From positions 62,001 through 126,000 of the forward strand of contig SVIZ01000007.1 in NCBI GenBank assembly GCA_015069205.1: 64,000 nt of DNA. Reading direction: 5' to 3'. Origin of the DNA: Oscillospiraceae bacterium. Its GTDB lineage: Bacteria > Bacillota > Clostridia > Saccharofermentanales > Saccharofermentanaceae. The notes under the pieces are model-generated. The model ran no database searches, was not told the origin of the DNA, and was given only the letters and a program-made list of their open reading frames with translations. Position numbers and translations under genes: made by a program. Positions 38,239 through 53,504 of this stretch are shown piece by piece; the first letter of the stretch is position 1; every line of letters begins with the position of its first letter.

Positions 38239-39705
38239 ATGGGTAAAGCTACAGGTTTTTTGGAATTTGACAGAAGGGATGATTCCCGGGTCAGCGAAGA
38301 GACAAGGATCACCAATTTCGATGAATTCCACAATCATTTAAACGAAGAGGAAAGACGCTGCCAGGCTGCAAGATGCATGGACTGCGGAGTTCCGATGTGC
38401 CAGTCGGCAATATGCCTCAAGGGCATGGTTACGGGATGTCCCTTACATAACGTGATCCCCGAGTGGAACGACGAGATCTATAAAGGCCACTACGAACATG
38501 CGCTGGCAAGACTTTTGATGACAAGTAACTTCCCGGAGTTCACCGGAAGAGTATGCCCCGCACTTTGCGAGAAAGCATGCATCAACGGAATCAATTCAGG
38601 AGCGGTTACGATCCACGATAACGAGCTCTTCCTGATCGAAAAGGGTTACGAGATGGGTTATATGAAGCCCAGGATCCCGAAGACCAGATCAGGAAAGAAG
38701 GTTGCGGTCATCGGAGCGGGCCCTGCAGGACTTGCGGTTGCAGACCAGTTGAACCGCAGAGGCCATGAGGTTGTGGTTTTCGAGCGCGAAGACCAGATAG
38801 GCGGACTTCTGATGTACGGCATACCGAACATGAAGCTCGACAAGAGCGTCATTGAGAGAAGAAGAAAACTCATGGAGGCTGAAGGAATCGTTTTCAAGAC
38901 AGGGACTGATGTCGGAAACGGTGAAGCCTTCGGGAAGATAGTAGATGGATTCGACGCGGTCGCACTCTGCTGCGGAGCTAAGAAGGCAAGGACAATTACT
39001 GCAAAGGGCGCTGACCAGTGTAAGGAAATGTACTTTGCGGTTGATTTCCTGAAGCAGGCTACAAAAGACCTTCTGTCCGGTAAACAGGGAAAATGGACCA
39101 TCAGTGCCAAGGACAGGAACGTAGTTGTAGTCGGAGGCGGAGATACGGGTAACGACTGTGTCGGAACATGTATCAGACAAGGCTGTAAGAGCATCACACA
39201 GCTCGAGATGATGGCAAGACCGCCTAAAGAACGGCAACAAAATAACCCATGGCCCGAATGGCCGAAGATCGAAAAGACCGATTACGGACAACAGGAGGCC
39301 ATAAAGGTTTTCGGATCCGACCCCCGTGTTTACGAGACAACGGTAAAAGAACTCGTAATGCAAAAGGGAAAGCTCAGCCGGATAAAAACAGTCAAGGTTA
39401 AGTTCGAAGACAGAAAGCTTGTTGAGGTAGAAGGAACCGAACAACTTATAAAGTGCGATCTTCTGATAATCGCCGCAGGATTTGTCGGATGCGAAGACTA
39501 CATAGTTCAGGAGAGCAAAGTCGAGTTGACGCAAAGGGGAACAGTAAAGACAGCGCCTGACCAATACCAGACATCAGTTCCCAAGGTGTTTACGGCAGGA
39601 GACATGCACAGAGGACAATCGCTCGTAGTGTGGGCCATAACAGAAGGAAGGCACTGCGCGGCAGCAATGGATAAATTCCTGATGGGGTACACCCCGCTGA
39701 TCTAA
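38239..39705 (+). CDS. gltD: Glutamate synthase small subunit
   Basis: CMDCGVPMCQ, CPALCEKAC, VIGAGPAGLAVADQLNRRGHEV. Confidence 0.95.
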   Translation: MGKATGFLEFDRRDDSRVSEETRITNFDEFHNHLNEEERRCQAARCMDCGVPMCQSAICLKGMVTGCPLHNVIPEWNDEIYKGHYEHALARLLMTSNFPEFTGRVCPALCEKACINGINSGAVTIHDNELFLIEKGYEMGYMKPRIPKTRSGKKVAVIGAGPAGLAVADQLNRRGHEVVVFEREDQIGGLLMYGIPNMKLDKSVIERRRKLMEAEGIVFKTGTDVGNGEAFGKIVDGFDAVALCCGAKKARTITAKGADQCKEMYFAVDFLKQATKDLLSGKQGKWTISAKDRNVVVVGGGDTGNDCVGTCIRQGCKSITQLEMMARPPKERQQNNPWPEWPKIEKTDYGQQEAIKVFGSDPRVYETTVKELVMQKGKLSRIKTVKVKFEDRKLVEVEGTEQLIKCDLLIIAAGFVGCEDYIVQESKVELTQRGTVKTAPDQYQTSVPKVFTAGDMHRGQSLVVWAITEGRHCAAAMDKFLMGYTPLI

Positions 39706-39737
39706 ATAAGTTTATAAATTTTTAGGAGGACATAATT

Positions 39738-41840
39738 ATGGAAATGAGATCTGTACCGGAAATGTTCGGCGAAAACGTTTTTGACGACAGAAACATGAGA
39801 GCGGTTTTATCCGAGGACGTTTATCAGTCACTCAGAAAAACCATCGATGAGGGCGCCAAGCTTGATTCAGGCGTAGCCGATCAAGTAGCCGCAGCAATGC
39901 GTGACTGGGCGCTCAGCAAGGGTGCAACACACTTCACACACTGGTTCCAGCCTTTGACAGGCATTACGGCCGAGAAGCACGACTCATTCATCGAGCCTTC
40001 TCCCGACGGCGGTGTAATCATGGCATTCTCCGGCAAGAATCTTATCCAGGGTGAGCCTGACGCTTCATCTTTCCCGACAGGCGGCATCAGAGCTACCTTT
40101 GAGGCAAGAGGATATACGGCATGGGATCCTACATCTTATGCTTTCATCAAGGATAAGACGCTCTGCATCCCCACGGCTTTCTGCTCTTACACAGGTGAGG
40201 CTCTCGATAAGAAGACACCTTTGCTCAGATCAATGGAAGCTTTGAACAAGCAGGCTCTCCGTATTTTGAAGCTCTTCGGAAATGAAGACGCAAAGTATGT
40301 TCATACATCAGTAGGACCTGAGCAGGAATATTTTCTCATCACAAAGGAAATGTATGACAAGCGTCCTGACATCAAGTACACGGGAAGAACACTTTTCGGT
40401 GCCAAGGCTCCAAAGGGTCAGGAGATGGACGACCATTACTTTGGCGTTATCAAGCCCAAGGTCCAGGAGTTCATGAACGATCTTAACCAGGAACTCTGGA
40501 AGCTCGGAATCCTCGCCAAGACAGAGCACAACGAAGTTGCTCCCGCACAACATGAGCTCGCACCTATCTATGCTTCTACAAATATCGCTACTGACCAGAA
40601 CCAGCTCATGATGGAGATCATGCAGAAGGTTGCAGCACGTCACGGCCTTGTCTGCCTCCTCCACGAGAAGCCTTTCGCAGGTGTTAACGGATCAGGTAAA
40701 CACAACAACTGGTCAATGGCTACAGATACAGGCGTCAACCTCCTCTCGCCCGGAGCTACACCTTATGAGAACGCACAGTTCCTGCTCTTCCTCTGCGCAG
40801 TCATCAAGGCAGTAGATGATTATCAGGATCTCCTCCGTCTCTCAGTAGCTACTGCCGGCAACGACCACAGACTCGGTGCCAACGAGGCTCCGCCGGCAAT
40901 CATCTCGATCTTCCTTGGCGATGAGTTGTCCGCGATCCTTGATGCTATCGAGAACGACAAGCCTTACGAGGGCGCAGAGAAGAAGATCATGAAGCTCGGT
41001 GTTGACGTACTGCCACGCTTCGCACGTGATACTACGGACCGTAACAGAACATCACCTTTTGCTTTCACAGGCAACAAGTTCGAGTTCAGAAGCCTTGGTT
41101 CTTCCAACAGCATCGCCTGCGCAAACATCATGCTCAACGCAGCAGTTGCTGAATCTTTGAAGATCTATGCTGACAGACTCGAGGGTGCCGAAGATTTCGA
41201 GACAGCGCTCCATGACATGATCAAGAAGACGATCAAGGACCACAAGAGGATCCTCTTCAACGGCAACGGTTATGACGATGCATGGGTCAAGGAAGCAACA
41301 GAAGTCAGAGGCCTTGCAAACTACAAGACAACACCTGACTGCATGCCTCACCTCTTAGACGAGAAGAACGTAAAGATGCTCACAGCACACAAGGTCTTCA
41401 CAGAGGCAGAGCTCAAGTCCAGAGTTGAGATCATGCTCGAGAACTACAGCAAGTCGGTTCTCATCGAAGCTAACACGATGCTCGAGATGAGCAGAAGAAT
41501 CATCCTTCCTGCGATCGAGTGCTATGAGAATAAGCTCGCAGGCGCGGTTTCTGCAAAGAAGGCAGTATCTCCTTCCGCAGCATGTGTTTACGAAGGTGAT
41601 ATCATCGCCAAGCTCTCAGACCTCGCAGATAAGGTTTACTCAGGAGCTAACGATCTTGAGATGGCGATCGGCGAAGCAGCCGGCGAATCTGACATCATCA
41701 AGGAGAGCCTCTCCATCAAGGATAACGTCATCTCCGCGATGAACGAAATCCGTAAGGCGGCAGATGAAGCAGAGACATATGTATCCAAGGAATGCTGGCC
41801 GCTTCCTTCTTACGGTGACCTGCTCTTCAGTGTGAAATAA
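39738..41840 (+). CDS. glnN: Type III glutamine synthetase
   Basis: [43 protein letters not shown], 700 aa. Confidence 0.95.
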   Translation: MEMRSVPEMFGENVFDDRNMRAVLSEDVYQSLRKTIDEGAKLDSGVADQVAAAMRDWALSKGATHFTHWFQPLTGITAEKHDSFIEPSPDGGVIMAFSGKNLIQGEPDASSFPTGGIRATFEARGYTAWDPTSYAFIKDKTLCIPTAFCSYTGEALDKKTPLLRSMEALNKQALRILKLFGNEDAKYVHTSVGPEQEYFLITKEMYDKRPDIKYTGRTLFGAKAPKGQEMDDHYFGVIKPKVQEFMNDLNQELWKLGILAKTEHNEVAPAQHELAPIYASTNIATDQNQLMMEIMQKVAARHGLVCLLHEKPFAGVNGSGKHNNWSMATDTGVNLLSPGATPYENAQFLLFLCAVIKAVDDYQDLLRLSVATAGNDHRLGANEAPPAIISIFLGDELSAILDAIENDKPYEGAEKKIMKLGVDVLPRFARDTTDRNRTSPFAFTGNKFEFRSLGSSNSIACANIMLNAAVAESLKIYADRLEGAEDFETALHDMIKKTIKDHKRILFNGNGYDDAWVKEATEVRGLANYKTTPDCMPHLLDEKNVKMLTAHKVFTEAELKSRVEIMLENYSKSVLIEANTMLEMSRRIILPAIECYENKLAGAVSAKKAVSPSAACVYEGDIIAKLSDLADKVYSGANDLEMAIGEAAGESDIIKESLSIKDNVISAMNEIRKAADEAETYVSKECWPLPSYGDLLFSVK

Positions 41841-41862
41841 CAGATCCTCATATTCCACCCAA

Positions 41863-43530
<1,668 letters not shown>

Positions 43531-43563
43531 TCATTAACGGAAAAACCTTCAATATTGCCGGAA

Positions 43564-43593
43564 GGGGCTGTCGCTGATTAAAGCGACGGCCCC
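43564..43593 (+). terminator. Hairpin terminator after pyrG
   Basis: GGGGCTGTCGC-tgattaaa-GCGACGGCCCC. Confidence 0.7.
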
Positions 43594-43837
43594 TGACTAT
43601 TTGTAGTTGTTTTCGAATGCATCTTTTCCCAAGTGTTTTCCTAAAAATGCAAATTCAGGAAACGGTTTAGGAAAAAACGGGCAGATTTTCCTAAATCATT
43701 TTCTGTTTTGACAAAAATAGAAAAAACAGAAAAAACCGAGGTTGTGCGCGCATATCGCATTTCAAATTCGAGTCTGGCCCCTTTCTGTTATATATTATTA
43801 ATAAGCAAAAATACCTTAACATGCACTAAAAAAGTTG

Positions 43838-43866
43838 TTGACAAGAATTGTTTGCTTCTATATAAT
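43838..43866 (+). promoter_or_regulatory. Consensus housekeeping promoter for rpoBC
   Basis: TTGACA-N17-TATAAT, 6/6 and 6/6. Confidence 0.85.
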
Positions 43867-44011
43867 TCTTTACTGCGTCGTAATGGGTTTGGGCAACTAT
43901 GCCTATTTCTCTTGACGGAAAAGAATTTTTATGGTAAATAAAAATACTTTTCAACCAGGAAACCGCTTAAACCTTGTGTTTTTAAGCTTTGTGTGAGGTG
44001 ATTCTTTAACA

Positions 44012-47000
44012 ATGGTCCATTCCGTAAAACAAGGCAAGACAGAGCGACAGTCGTATTCCAAGATCAAAGAAGTAATCGAGGTGCCTAACCTCATTGAGAA
44101 CCAGAAGCAGTCCTATCAGTGGTTCATCGATGAAGGTATGCAGCAGATTTTCGACGAAGTATCGCCGATTACTGATGATCAGGGTAAGTACGAGGTCTAT
44201 TTTGTCGGTAAGATCTTCGATTCTGAGAACCCCTGTGATCCCACAGGCAAAGAGAAGGAAGGCAAGGGTAAGAAGAACAAGGAGCCCAAGAATCCTGTTA
44301 AGCTTACCAAGTCTGCAATCATTGACAGCTGCAAGAAGAATGACAGCAACTATGCTGCTCCTTTGAGCATCCAGCTCAGACTCCATAATAAGATTGACGG
44401 AACAGTAACTGATGAGACGGCTTTCGTCGGCAATTTCCCTATCATGACAGATCAGGGCACATTCATTGTCAACGGCGCAGAGCGTGTAGTAATCAATCAG
44501 ATCGTAAGATCTCCCGGAGCTTATTACAGCGAGATGAGATCCAAGATGGGCAACAGACTTCTTTCCGCTGAACTTATCCCTTACAGAGGATCATGGATCC
44601 TTATCGAAGAGGATGAGAAGGAAAGCAAGCTCAATGCTAAGGAGAGAGCTCTTAAGGCTGCAGGCGCTCCTGATGCAAACACCGATCCTGAGGAATATAA
44701 CCTTATCTACATCGTAGTAGATAAGTCACATAAGATTTCCCTCTCAGTATTCCTGAGATGCTTAGGCCTCGTTTCCGACGAGGACATCATCAACATGTTT
44801 GGTGATGAAGAGTGCCTCAGAATGACACTTGAGAAGGACGAGACAAAGAATGCTTCCGATCCTTACACGGCAGCATTGCAGGAGTTCTTCAAGAAGGTCC
44901 GTAACAACGAGCCCTTCACAGTTGATAATGCGAAGAACATCCTCAACAAGACATATTTTGATTCTTTGAGATACGACCTCGAGAGAGTCGGTATCTACAA
45001 GGTCAACAAGAAGTTCGAGCTTTCAGCAAGAATCATCGGCAGCAAGACAGCAGACAATGTTGTATCTGAAGACGGTGAGCTTATCTGCAAGAAGAACACT
45101 GTTATTACAGAAGAGATCGCTAAGAAGATCGAAGACGCAGGCATCATGGCTGTTCAGATCTTCCCCAAGAAGCTCGTTCGCGCAGCTGATGAGGATGAGT
45201 TTGAGGATGTACCTCTCAAGGTCATCGGCAACGGCAGAGTTGACGCTGAGGCTTTCATCGCTAACAGCATCTCAAAGACAGAGTTCAAGAAGTTCGATCT
45301 CGAGAGAACAGGCATTAACGAGAAGGTTAGAGCAAGCATCTTGAGAGAGATCATCGAGGCAGTTAAGGCAGAGGGCAAGAACGATATCGCTTCAAGACTT
45401 GAGGCTGCTATGGCTGAGCGTAAGGAAGACCTCATGCCCAGAAACCTCACGATCGACGATATCTATGCTTTCGTTTCTTACTACATCGGTCTCCACAGAG
45501 GCGTTGGTAGAATCGACAACATCGACCACTTGGGCAACCGTAGAGTTAAGTCTGTAGGCGAGCTCCTCCAGAACCAGCTCCGTACAGGTATCCAGAGAGT
45601 CGAGAAGAATACAAGAGACAGGATCTCCCAGATCTCCAGCAAGGAAGGCGAAGTTGTTACGGCTACAAGCCTCGTTAACACAAGACCTTTGTCTGCTGCA
45701 TTCAGAGAGTTCTTCGGATCATCACAGCTTTCAGCTTTCGCTGACCAGAACAACCCTCTGGCTGAGCTTACGAACAAGAGAAGACTTTCAGCTTTGGGTC
45801 CCGGCGGTATCTCCCGTGAGAGAGCTTCAATGGAAGTCCGTGATATCAACCCTACACACTATGGACGTATGTGTACGATCGAGACACCGGAAGGCCAGAA
45901 CATCGGTCTCATGACCTCACTGGCTATCTACGCCCGTATCAACAAGTACGGATTTATCGAGACTCCTTACAGAAAGTTTGATAAGGAGAACCTCAGAGTT
46001 ACTGACGAAGTTGTTTACATGTCCGCTGACGAAGAGGATGAGTACAACATCGCTCAGGCTAACGAGCCTATCGATGAAGACGGCCGTTTCATCGGCAAGA
46101 AGATCGTATGCCGTTACTTAGACCAGTTCCTGCAGCTCGATCCTGAACAGGTCGACTACATGGACGTATCTCCTAAGCAGCTCGTATCCGTATCCACATC
46201 ACTCATTCCGTTCCTTGGTAACGACGACGCTAACCGTGCTCTCATGGGCTCCAACATGCAGCGTCAGGCAGTACCTCTCATCAAGCCTGAGGCACCTATC
46301 ATCGGAACAGGTATGGAGTACCGTGCAGCTAAGGACTCCGGCGTATGCGTCGTTTCCGCACACGACGGTGTTGTAACCTTCGTTGCAGCAGACAAGATCG
46401 AAGTTACTACAACAGAGGGCACAGTAGACACATACATGCTCGCTAAGTATCAGAGATCCAACCAGAGTACATGCATCAACCAGCGTCCTATCGTTGCTAT
46501 CGGCGATAAGGTAAAGGCCGGCGATACTATCGCAGACGGTCCTGCTACAGACAACGGTGAGCTTGCTCTCGGACGTAACGTTCTCATAGGATTCACAACA
46601 TGGGAAGGTTATAACTACGAGGACGCTGTTCTCGTAAATGAGAGAATCGTAAGAGATGATGTTTATACATCTATCCATATCGAAGAGCACGAGTGCGAAG
46701 CACGTGAGACAAAGCTCGGTGCTGAGCAGATCACAAGAGAAGTTCCTAACGTCAGTGATGACGCACTCTCCAACCTCGACGAGAACGGTATCGTCATGAT
46801 CGGTGCCGAGGTTAAGGACGGAGACATCCTCGTTGGTAAGGTTTCACCTAAGGGTGAGACAGACCAGACAGCTGAAGAGAGACTTTACAAGGCGATCTTC
46901 AACGAGAGAGCAAGAGAAGTTAAGGATACTTCAAAGCGTGTTCCTCACGGCGGTTCCGGCGTTGTAGTTGACGTTGTTGTTTCCACAAAGGAGACAAACG

Positions 47001-47956
47001 GCAACCTCAAGAACGGTGTTGACAAGAGAGTCCGCGTTTATGTCGCTCAGAAGAGAAAGCTCTCCATCGGCGACAAGATGGCAGGACGTCACGGAAACAA
47101 GGGTGTCGTCTCCAGAGTACTTCCTGAAGAGGATATGCCTTTCCTTCCTGACGGTACAACACTCGATATCTGCTTGAACCCGTTGGGCGTTCCTTCCCGT
47201 ATGAACATCGGTCAGCTCCTCGAGGTACACCTCGGCCGTGCTGCCAAGGCTCTTAACTGGAAGATCGCAACTCCTGTTTTCGACGGCGCAAACGAGAACG
47301 ACATCGCAGATGCATTCGAGCTTGCAGGCATCGATAAGGACGGTAAGACTGTTCTTTACGACGGCCGTACAGGTGAACCTTTCGAGAACAGAGTAACAGT
47401 AGGTATTATGTACTATATGAAGCTGCACCACCTCGTTGACGACAAGATGCACGCAAGATCCACAGGACCTTACTCACTTGTTACTCAGCAGCCTTTGGGC
47501 GGTAAGGCTCAGTTCGGCGGACAGAGATTCGGAGAAATGGAAGTTTGGGCACTCGAAGCTTATGGTGCTGCTCATACTCTCCAGGAGATCCTCACAGTTA
47601 AGTCCGACGATATCGAAGGACGTTCAAAGACATATGATGCCATCATCCGCGGCAAGAACATTCCTGATCCGGGTATTCCTGAATCATTCAATGTCCTTGT
47701 TAACGAGCTTAAGGCATTGGCATTGGATGTCCGTACATACACAGACGATAAGGAATATATCGTTGAGGACAGACAGTCATTCGACACATACAGTGAGATG
47801 GATGAGTCAACAAGAGCTTCACTCGATGGTGAAGATGCAGAGTCTCCTTCAGATATTTTCAGTGAAGGCTTCGTAGAGGCTGATGAGCTCGGAAACATCA
47901 AGGAAGAGGACGGCGACTTCGGCGACGATTCCTTTGACGATGACGGAGACATGTAA
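44012..47956 (+). CDS. rpoB: RNA polymerase beta subunit
   Basis: [48 protein letters not shown]. Confidence 0.98.
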   Translation: MVHSVKQGKTERQSYSKIKEVIEVPNLIENQKQSYQWFIDEGMQQIFDEVSPITDDQGKYEVYFVGKIFDSENPCDPTGKEKEGKGKKNKEPKNPVKLTKSAIIDSCKKNDSNYAAPLSIQLRLHNKIDGTVTDETAFVGNFPIMTDQGTFIVNGAERVVINQIVRSPGAYYSEMRSKMGNRLLSAELIPYRGSWILIEEDEKESKLNAKERALKAAGAPDANTDPEEYNLIYIVVDKSHKISLSVFLRCLGLVSDEDIINMFGDEECLRMTLEKDETKNASDPYTAALQEFFKKVRNNEPFTVDNAKNILNKTYFDSLRYDLERVGIYKVNKKFELSARIIGSKTADNVVSEDGELICKKNTVITEEIAKKIEDAGIMAVQIFPKKLVRAADEDEFEDVPLKVIGNGRVDAEAFIANSISKTEFKKFDLERTGINEKVRASILREIIEAVKAEGKNDIASRLEAAMAERKEDLMPRNLTIDDIYAFVSYYIGLHRGVGRIDNIDHLGNRRVKSVGELLQNQLRTGIQRVEKNTRDRISQISSKEGEVVTATSLVNTRPLSAAFREFFGSSQLSAFADQNNPLAELTNKRRLSALGPGGISRERASMEVRDINPTHYGRMCTIETPEGQNIGLMTSLAIYARINKYGFIETPYRKFDKENLRVTDEVVYMSADEEDEYNIAQANEPIDEDGRFIGKKIVCRYLDQFLQLDPEQVDYMDVSPKQLVSVSTSLIPFLGNDDANRALMGSNMQRQAVPLIKPEAPIIGTGMEYRAAKDSGVCVVSAHDGVVTFVAADKIEVTTTEGTVDTYMLAKYQRSNQSTCINQRPIVAIGDKVKAGDTIADGPATDNGELALGRNVLIGFTTWEGYNYEDAVLVNERIVRDDVYTSIHIEEHECEARETKLGAEQITREVPNVSDDALSNLDENGIVMIGAEVKDGDILVGKVSPKGETDQTAEERLYKAIFNERAREVKDTSKRVPHGGSGVVVDVVVSTKETNGNLKNGVDKRVRVYVAQKRKLSIGDKMAGRHGNKGVVSRVLPEEDMPFLPDGTTLDICLNPLGVPSRMNIGQLLEVHLGRAAKALNWKIATPVFDGANENDIADAFELAGIDKDGKTVLYDGRTGEPFENRVTVGIMYYMKLHHLVDDKMHARSTGPYSLVTQQPLGGKAQFGGQRFGEMEVWALEAYGAAHTLQEILTVKSDDIEGRSKTYDAIIRGKNIPDPGIPESFNVLVNELKALALDVRTYTDDKEYIVEDRQSFDTYSEMDESTRASLDGEDAESPSDIFSEGFVEADELGNIKEEDGDFGDDSFDDDGDM

Positions 47957-47974
47957 AGGAGATAAAAGATAGAT

Positions 47975-50900
47975 ATGAATGATACAAATCATCTTACAAA
48001 AATAAGTATTCAGCTTGCATCTCCCGAGGTCATCAAGGCTTGGTCCCACGGCGAAGTTAAGAAGCCTGAGACCATCAACTATCGTACACAGAGACCTGAG
48101 GTAGACGGACTCTTCTGCGAGAAGATCTTCGGACCTACAAAGTCCTGGGAATGCCGCTGCGGTAAGTACAAGAAGATCAGATTTAAGGGCATGATCTGCG
48201 ATAAGTGCGGAGTAGAAGTCACAAAGAACACAGTTCGTCGTGAGAGACTCGGCCACATCCAGCTCGCTACACCCGTATCACACATCTGGTACTTCAAGAC
48301 CCAGCCTTCAAAGATCGGTACATTGCTTGACCTCACAGTTAAGCAGCTCGAGAGCGTACTTTATTATTCAAAGTACATCGTAATCGATCCCGGCAACAGC
48401 GTTGAGACAGGTCTTAACAAGTACGACATCATTACAGAAGACCAGTACAAGAGCGTAAGAGAAAAGTGCGGCAAGGATTCTTTCGTTGCAAAGATGGGTG
48501 CCGAGGCTATCAAGATCCTCTTGTCTGAACTCAATATCGACGAGATCATCGAGCAGCTCCAGCAGGAGAAGGTCGGTTCTGTAAGCACACAGAAGAGACT
48601 CAAGATCAATAAGAGACTCGAGATCGCTGAAGCTTTCAAGGCTTCCGGCAACAAGCCCGAGTGGATGATACTTGACGTTATTCCGGTACTTCCTCCGGAA
48701 CTCCGCCCTATGGTACCTTTGGACGGCGGACGTTATGCTACTTCCGACCTTAACGACCTCTATAGAAGAGTTATCGGAAGAAACAACCGTCTTAAGAAGC
48801 TCCTTGACCTTGGCGCTCCTGAGATCATCGTACGTAACGAGAAGAGAATGCTCCAGGAAGCTGTTGACGCTTTGATCGACAACGGCCGTCACGGCACACC
48901 TGTTAAGGGCTCCACATCTGCTACAAGCAACAGACAGCTCAAGTCACTGTCTGACATGCTCAAGGGTAAGCAGGGACGTTTCAGACAGAACCTCCTCGGT
49001 AAGCGTGTAGACTACTCCGGACGTTCAGTTATCATCGTCGGACCTGAGCTCAAGATGCATCAGTGCGGTCTTCCTAAGGAGATGGCATTGGAGCTCTTCA
49101 AGCCCTTTGTAATCAAGAAGCTCGTTGAGACCAACGACAAGCTCAATATCAAGACAGCAAGAAGACAGGTAGATGCAAGAGTTCCTGAAGTATGGGATAT
49201 CCTTGAAGACATCATCAGAGATCATCCGGTACTTTTGAACCGTGCTCCTACACTTCACAGACTTTCAATCCAGGCATTCGAGCCTGTACTCGTTGAAGGT
49301 CGTGCTATCAAGCTCCATCCGCTCGTCTGCACAGGCTTTAACGCAGACTTCGACGGAGACCAGATGGCTGTACACGTACCGCTTTCTGCAGAGGCTCAGG
49401 CAGAGGCCAGATTCCTCATGCTTTCAACAAACAACCTCCTGAAGCCTCAGGACGGTAAGCCGGTTACAGTTCCTACACAGGATATGATCCTCGGATGCTA
49501 CTACCTCACAATGGAAGTAGAGAACGATAAGGGCGAGGGCATGGTTTTCGCTTCTATCGACGAGGCTCAGATGGCATATGACGAGCACCAGATCACGCTC
49601 CACAGCATGATCAAGGTCCGTATCTCCAGAGAGATCAACGGTAAGATGGAGACAGGTATCGTAGAGTCAACTCTCGGTAGATTCATCTTCAACCAGATCG
49701 TTCCTCAGGATCTCGGATTTGTTGACAGAACAAAGCCCGAGAACCTCTTAAAGCTCGAGATCGACTTCGAGAAGCTCAGCTCACAGAAGGCTAAGGCTGC
49801 TGCCATCAAGGCTAAGGATCCTGATAAGGACGTTAAGTTCGAGTTCGCTCTCGGTAAGAAGAAGCTCGAAAAGATCATTGCTAAGTGCATTGCCATCCAC
49901 GGCCTCGAGAGGACAACGATCTTCCTCGATGACGTTAAGGCAATGGGTTATAAGTTCTCCACCATCTCCGGTATCTCTATCGGTATCGAAGACATGATCA
50001 TCCCTGACATCAAGGATAAGATGATCGCTGAAGGTGATGAGAGAGTTGAAGAGATTAACGAAGCTGCTGAAGCAGGATTCTTCACAGAGACCGAGCGTCA
50101 CAACGAAGTTACAAAGGTTTGGTCTGAGACAACAAACAACATCACTAAGGCATTGATGGACAACCTCGACATCTACAACCCGATCAGAATGATGGCTGAC
50201 TCCGGTGCCCGTGGTTCCAACAACCAGATCAAGCAGCTCGCAGGTATGCGTGGACTTATGCAGGATACGACAGGTAACACAATCGAGATCCCGATCAAGT
50301 CCAACCTCCGTGAAGGTATGAACGTGCTCGAGTTCTTCATTTCTTCACATGGTGCGCGTAAGGCCCTCTCCGATACGGCTCTTAAGACGGCTGAATCAGG
50401 TTACCTTACAAGACGTCTTGTTGACGTTGCACAGGCTGTCGTTGTTACCGAGGAAGACTGCGGTACTGATGACTTCACATGGGTTAAGGAGATCACAGAG
50501 GTTTCCAACAAGCACGTTAACGTTATCAAGTCCCTTAACGACCGTCTCTATGGCCGTTATGCAGCTGAGGATATCGTAAACTACCAGACAGGCGAGGTCA
50601 TCGTTAAGAAGAACGAGCTGATCGACGCTCTCAAGGCAGAAGATATCTGCAAGTCAGTTGAACTCGCAAAGAAGGAAGCTGAGGAAGCAAGACAGGCTGT
50701 TAAGGATTCCGTTAAGATCAAGGGTGCTGAGACACCTGAGAAGCTCGCTGAGCGTGACAAGAAGATCGCTGCCAAGGTTGCTGAGGCAGAGGCTGAAGGC
50801 AAGATCCTTACAAAGCACCAGATCGAAGACCTGGGCAAGCTCAAGATCAGATCAGTATTCGACTGCCGCTCCAGAAGAGGCGTCTGCACAAAGTGCTACG

Positions 50901-51982
50901 GTATCAACCTTGCTACAGGCCGTCCTGTTGCAGTCGGTGAAGCTGTAGGTATCATCGCAGCTCAGTCAATCGGTGAGCCTGGTACACAGCTTACAATGAG
51001 AACGTTCCACTCCGGTGGTATCGCTGCTTCAGGTGAAGATATCACTCAGGGTCTCCCCCGAGTTACAGAGATCTTCGAGGCAAGAGATCCTAAGGGCCAC
51101 GGCATCATCTCTTCTGTTCCCGGTGAAGTTAAGATCGTCGAGAACGAGAAGACAAAGCAGAAGACCATCGTTGTAACACCTGTTTACGACGAAGATACTG
51201 CTCCTATCCTTGATGCTAAGGGCAACACCATCGAAAAGATGGAGTACAAGGTTCCTTCACACGCTACACTCACCGTTACTGACGGTCAGGTAATCGAAGC
51301 CGGCGATCAGATCATCGATGGTAAGATCGATCCTAAGGAGATCCTCAGAGTTAAGGATATCCGTGCCGTTCAGAAGTACATCATCAGTGAGATCACTAAG
51401 GTTTACTACACGGGTGGTGGTGTAAACATCAACGATAAGCACATCGAGATCATCACAAAGCAGATGATGAGAAGAGTCCAGATCGACGATCCGGGTGATA
51501 CAGGCTTCATGACAGGTACAACTGTTGACTGGTATAACTTCATTTCCAGAAACAGAGACTGCGAAGAGCAGGGTCTCAAGCCCGCTAACGGCAAGACGAT
51601 CCTCCTCGGTATCGCTAAGGCTGCAAGCGCATCTGACTCGTTCATGTCCGCTGCATCCTTCCAGGAAACAGCTAAGGTTCTTACAGACGCTGTTATCAAG
51701 GGTAAGGTCGATCCGCTCATCGGTATCAAGGAGAACGTCATCATCGGTGCGCTCATCCCTGCAGGTACCGGTATCAAGGCTCACAGTGATATCACTGCTG
51801 TTCCTGTCATCAAGGCAAACAGCAAGCTCATCACAGGCCACGAGTATGGTGAGGCTGAGAGCGACGCTGAGTTGTTCGCTAACGATTATCTCGATCAGGT
51901 TCAGGCAAGGAACGAGCTCCTCGACGAGCAGGACCGCCTTGAATCACAGCTCGAAATGGACGGACTTAAGGAAAAGAAGTAA
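47975..51982 (+). CDS. rpoC: RNA polymerase beta' subunit
   Basis: CRCGKYK...CDKCGVEV zinc site, [12 protein letters not shown] catalytic motif. Confidence 0.98.
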   Translation: MNDTNHLTKISIQLASPEVIKAWSHGEVKKPETINYRTQRPEVDGLFCEKIFGPTKSWECRCGKYKKIRFKGMICDKCGVEVTKNTVRRERLGHIQLATPVSHIWYFKTQPSKIGTLLDLTVKQLESVLYYSKYIVIDPGNSVETGLNKYDIITEDQYKSVREKCGKDSFVAKMGAEAIKILLSELNIDEIIEQLQQEKVGSVSTQKRLKINKRLEIAEAFKASGNKPEWMILDVIPVLPPELRPMVPLDGGRYATSDLNDLYRRVIGRNNRLKKLLDLGAPEIIVRNEKRMLQEAVDALIDNGRHGTPVKGSTSATSNRQLKSLSDMLKGKQGRFRQNLLGKRVDYSGRSVIIVGPELKMHQCGLPKEMALELFKPFVIKKLVETNDKLNIKTARRQVDARVPEVWDILEDIIRDHPVLLNRAPTLHRLSIQAFEPVLVEGRAIKLHPLVCTGFNADFDGDQMAVHVPLSAEAQAEARFLMLSTNNLLKPQDGKPVTVPTQDMILGCYYLTMEVENDKGEGMVFASIDEAQMAYDEHQITLHSMIKVRISREINGKMETGIVESTLGRFIFNQIVPQDLGFVDRTKPENLLKLEIDFEKLSSQKAKAAAIKAKDPDKDVKFEFALGKKKLEKIIAKCIAIHGLERTTIFLDDVKAMGYKFSTISGISIGIEDMIIPDIKDKMIAEGDERVEEINEAAEAGFFTETERHNEVTKVWSETTNNITKALMDNLDIYNPIRMMADSGARGSNNQIKQLAGMRGLMQDTTGNTIEIPIKSNLREGMNVLEFFISSHGARKALSDTALKTAESGYLTRRLVDVAQAVVVTEEDCGTDDFTWVKEITEVSNKHVNVIKSLNDRLYGRYAAEDIVNYQTGEVIVKKNELIDALKAEDICKSVELAKKEAEEARQAVKDSVKIKGAETPEKLAERDKKIAAKVAEAEAEGKILTKHQIEDLGKLKIRSVFDCRSRRGVCTKCYGINLATGRPVAVGEAVGIIAAQSIGEPGTQLTMRTFHSGGIAASGEDITQGLPRVTEIFEARDPKGHGIISSVPGEVKIVENEKTKQKTIVVTPVYDEDTAPILDAKGNTIEKMEYKVPSHATLTVTDGQVIEAGDQIIDGKIDPKEILRVKDIRAVQKYIISEITKVYYTGGGVNINDKHIEIITKQMMRRVQIDDPGDTGFMTGTTVDWYNFISRNRDCEEQGLKPANGKTILLGIAKAASASDSFMSAASFQETAKVLTDAVIKGKVDPLIGIKENVIIGALIPAGTGIKAHSDITAVPVIKANSKLITGHEYGEAESDAELFANDYLDQVQARNELLDEQDRLESQLEMDGLKEKK

Positions 51983-52034
51983 TTCTTTTGTCCCGAGATT
52001 GTAAAGCAACTCGAAGTCTAAACAGTTTATAATG

Positions 52035-52065
52035 ACGCCGGAGGAGTCTATTCTCCGGCGTTTTT
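52035..52065 (+). terminator. Intrinsic terminator after rpoC
   Basis: ACGCCGGAG...CTCCGGCGTTTTT. Confidence 0.92.
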
Positions 52066-52188
52066 ATGCGCAAATAAGTGATATATAATAACTGCCTGTA
52101 ACATAATCCCGAGAATTGCCACAGAAAGAACTGGCAGCGGGTTGTATAATCTAGAAGTGAAAAATGCCTACATAACAGATGGGATGAT

Positions 52189-53472
52189 ATGAGGAAAACG
52201 GTTTTAAAACATAACAGAAAGCAGCATATACTCGCTATCGCGACGGGCTTCTTTGCAGCCCTTCCGGTAATATGCCTGCCCATTGGCCTTCGCGAAGGCA
52301 TGACTCCTGCTATGATCGTATCCCATGCTTATGAACAGGTTTTCGGCACGACAAACATCCACACTGGTGAAGTAGTTATCGAGGATTGGGCTCTCGTTAG
52401 CAGCGCAGACCAGCTCGTAAGTGCTGAAGTAACTCCTGCAGCGGCACCTTCAGATCCCACAGATCCTGCGGTTACAACAGATCCTACTGAGGTAACAGAG
52501 GTCTGTGCTCCCACAAGCTATAAAGATATTCCCAAGTATGTTGTCTATCAGCAGTACGACAGTTCCAATCTTCCTATCGAACTTTTGGATCCCGAGTGCT
52601 TTGCAGCTGACAACACCACATATTATGTAAGAGCTAACCAGTCGATCCTCAAAGAGATTCCCGACATGGATTCCAAAACGCTCATATCACTCCACCTCGG
52701 CCAGCAGGTCACACGTACCGGTGTTGGCGACACATGGTCAAGGATCGAGACTGAAGACGGCCATGAAGGTTACGTTCTTACAGGTTCCATCCAGGATACT
52801 ATGCTTTCCATCGAAATCGACAGAACGGTCTGGGTTGATACGGACGGTCTCATCGTAAGAGAAGAGCCTTCCACATCCGCAGATGAGGTATGTGTTGCAG
52901 GTCAGGACGAGAGACTTTACTGCAGTGCCATCGTCGGCGACAAATGGTATAAAGTTACAACAGTAAGCGGTTACACAGGATACGTATATAAGTCTTATAC
53001 GACAACGAATCCGCCGCCGACGCCCACACCTACGCCTACTCCTTATCCGAGATCTTCGAATTCGAGCGGCAGGTCTTACGGCAACCCGAGAACACTCCCC
53101 CAGATCACCGGCTGTAACGGTGAGAGTATCGTATCCATTGCTGAATCAATGCTCGGCGTACCTTATGTTTTCGCAGGTTCCGATTCAAGCGGCATCGACT
53201 GCTCAGGTCTTGTAATGTACTGCTACGCACAGGTCGGTGTATCCGTTCCTCACGGCGCTACTTCGATCATGTACTACTCAGGTGTCAGCGTTCCGAGAGA
53301 AGACTTAAAGCCGGGCGACGTTATCTGCTACGACTACGGAACCTACTGCGGCCACGTTGCGATATACGTCGGAGACGGTACGGTAATCCACGCATCGTCC
53401 ACCAGAGGCCAGGTTGTATACGGCAACCTCGACATGATGGGAATCATGGACATCAAACGAATAATCCAGTAA
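52189..53472 (+). CDS. SH3-domain NlpC/P60 peptidoglycan endopeptidase
   Basis: N-terminal TM, two SH3-like blocks, PPPTPTPTPTPYP linker, C-terminal YVFAGSDSSGIDCSGLVMYCYAQ...GHVAIYVGDGTVIHAS. Confidence 0.92.
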   Translation: MRKTVLKHNRKQHILAIATGFFAALPVICLPIGLREGMTPAMIVSHAYEQVFGTTNIHTGEVVIEDWALVSSADQLVSAEVTPAAAPSDPTDPAVTTDPTEVTEVCAPTSYKDIPKYVVYQQYDSSNLPIELLDPECFAADNTTYYVRANQSILKEIPDMDSKTLISLHLGQQVTRTGVGDTWSRIETEDGHEGYVLTGSIQDTMLSIEIDRTVWVDTDGLIVREEPSTSADEVCVAGQDERLYCSAIVGDKWYKVTTVSGYTGYVYKSYTTTNPPPTPTPTPTPYPRSSNSSGRSYGNPRTLPQITGCNGESIVSIAESMLGVPYVFAGSDSSGIDCSGLVMYCYAQVGVSVPHGATSIMYYSGVSVPREDLKPGDVICYDYGTYCGHVAIYVGDGTVIHASSTRGQVVYGNLDMMGIMDIKRIIQ

Positions 53473-53477
53473 CTACG

Positions 53478-53504
53478 AAGGCTGTCCAAAGGGCAGCCTT
53501 TTTT
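53478..53504 (+). terminator. Intrinsic terminator
   Basis: AAGGCTGTCC-aaa-GGGCAGCCTTTTTT. Confidence 0.9.
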
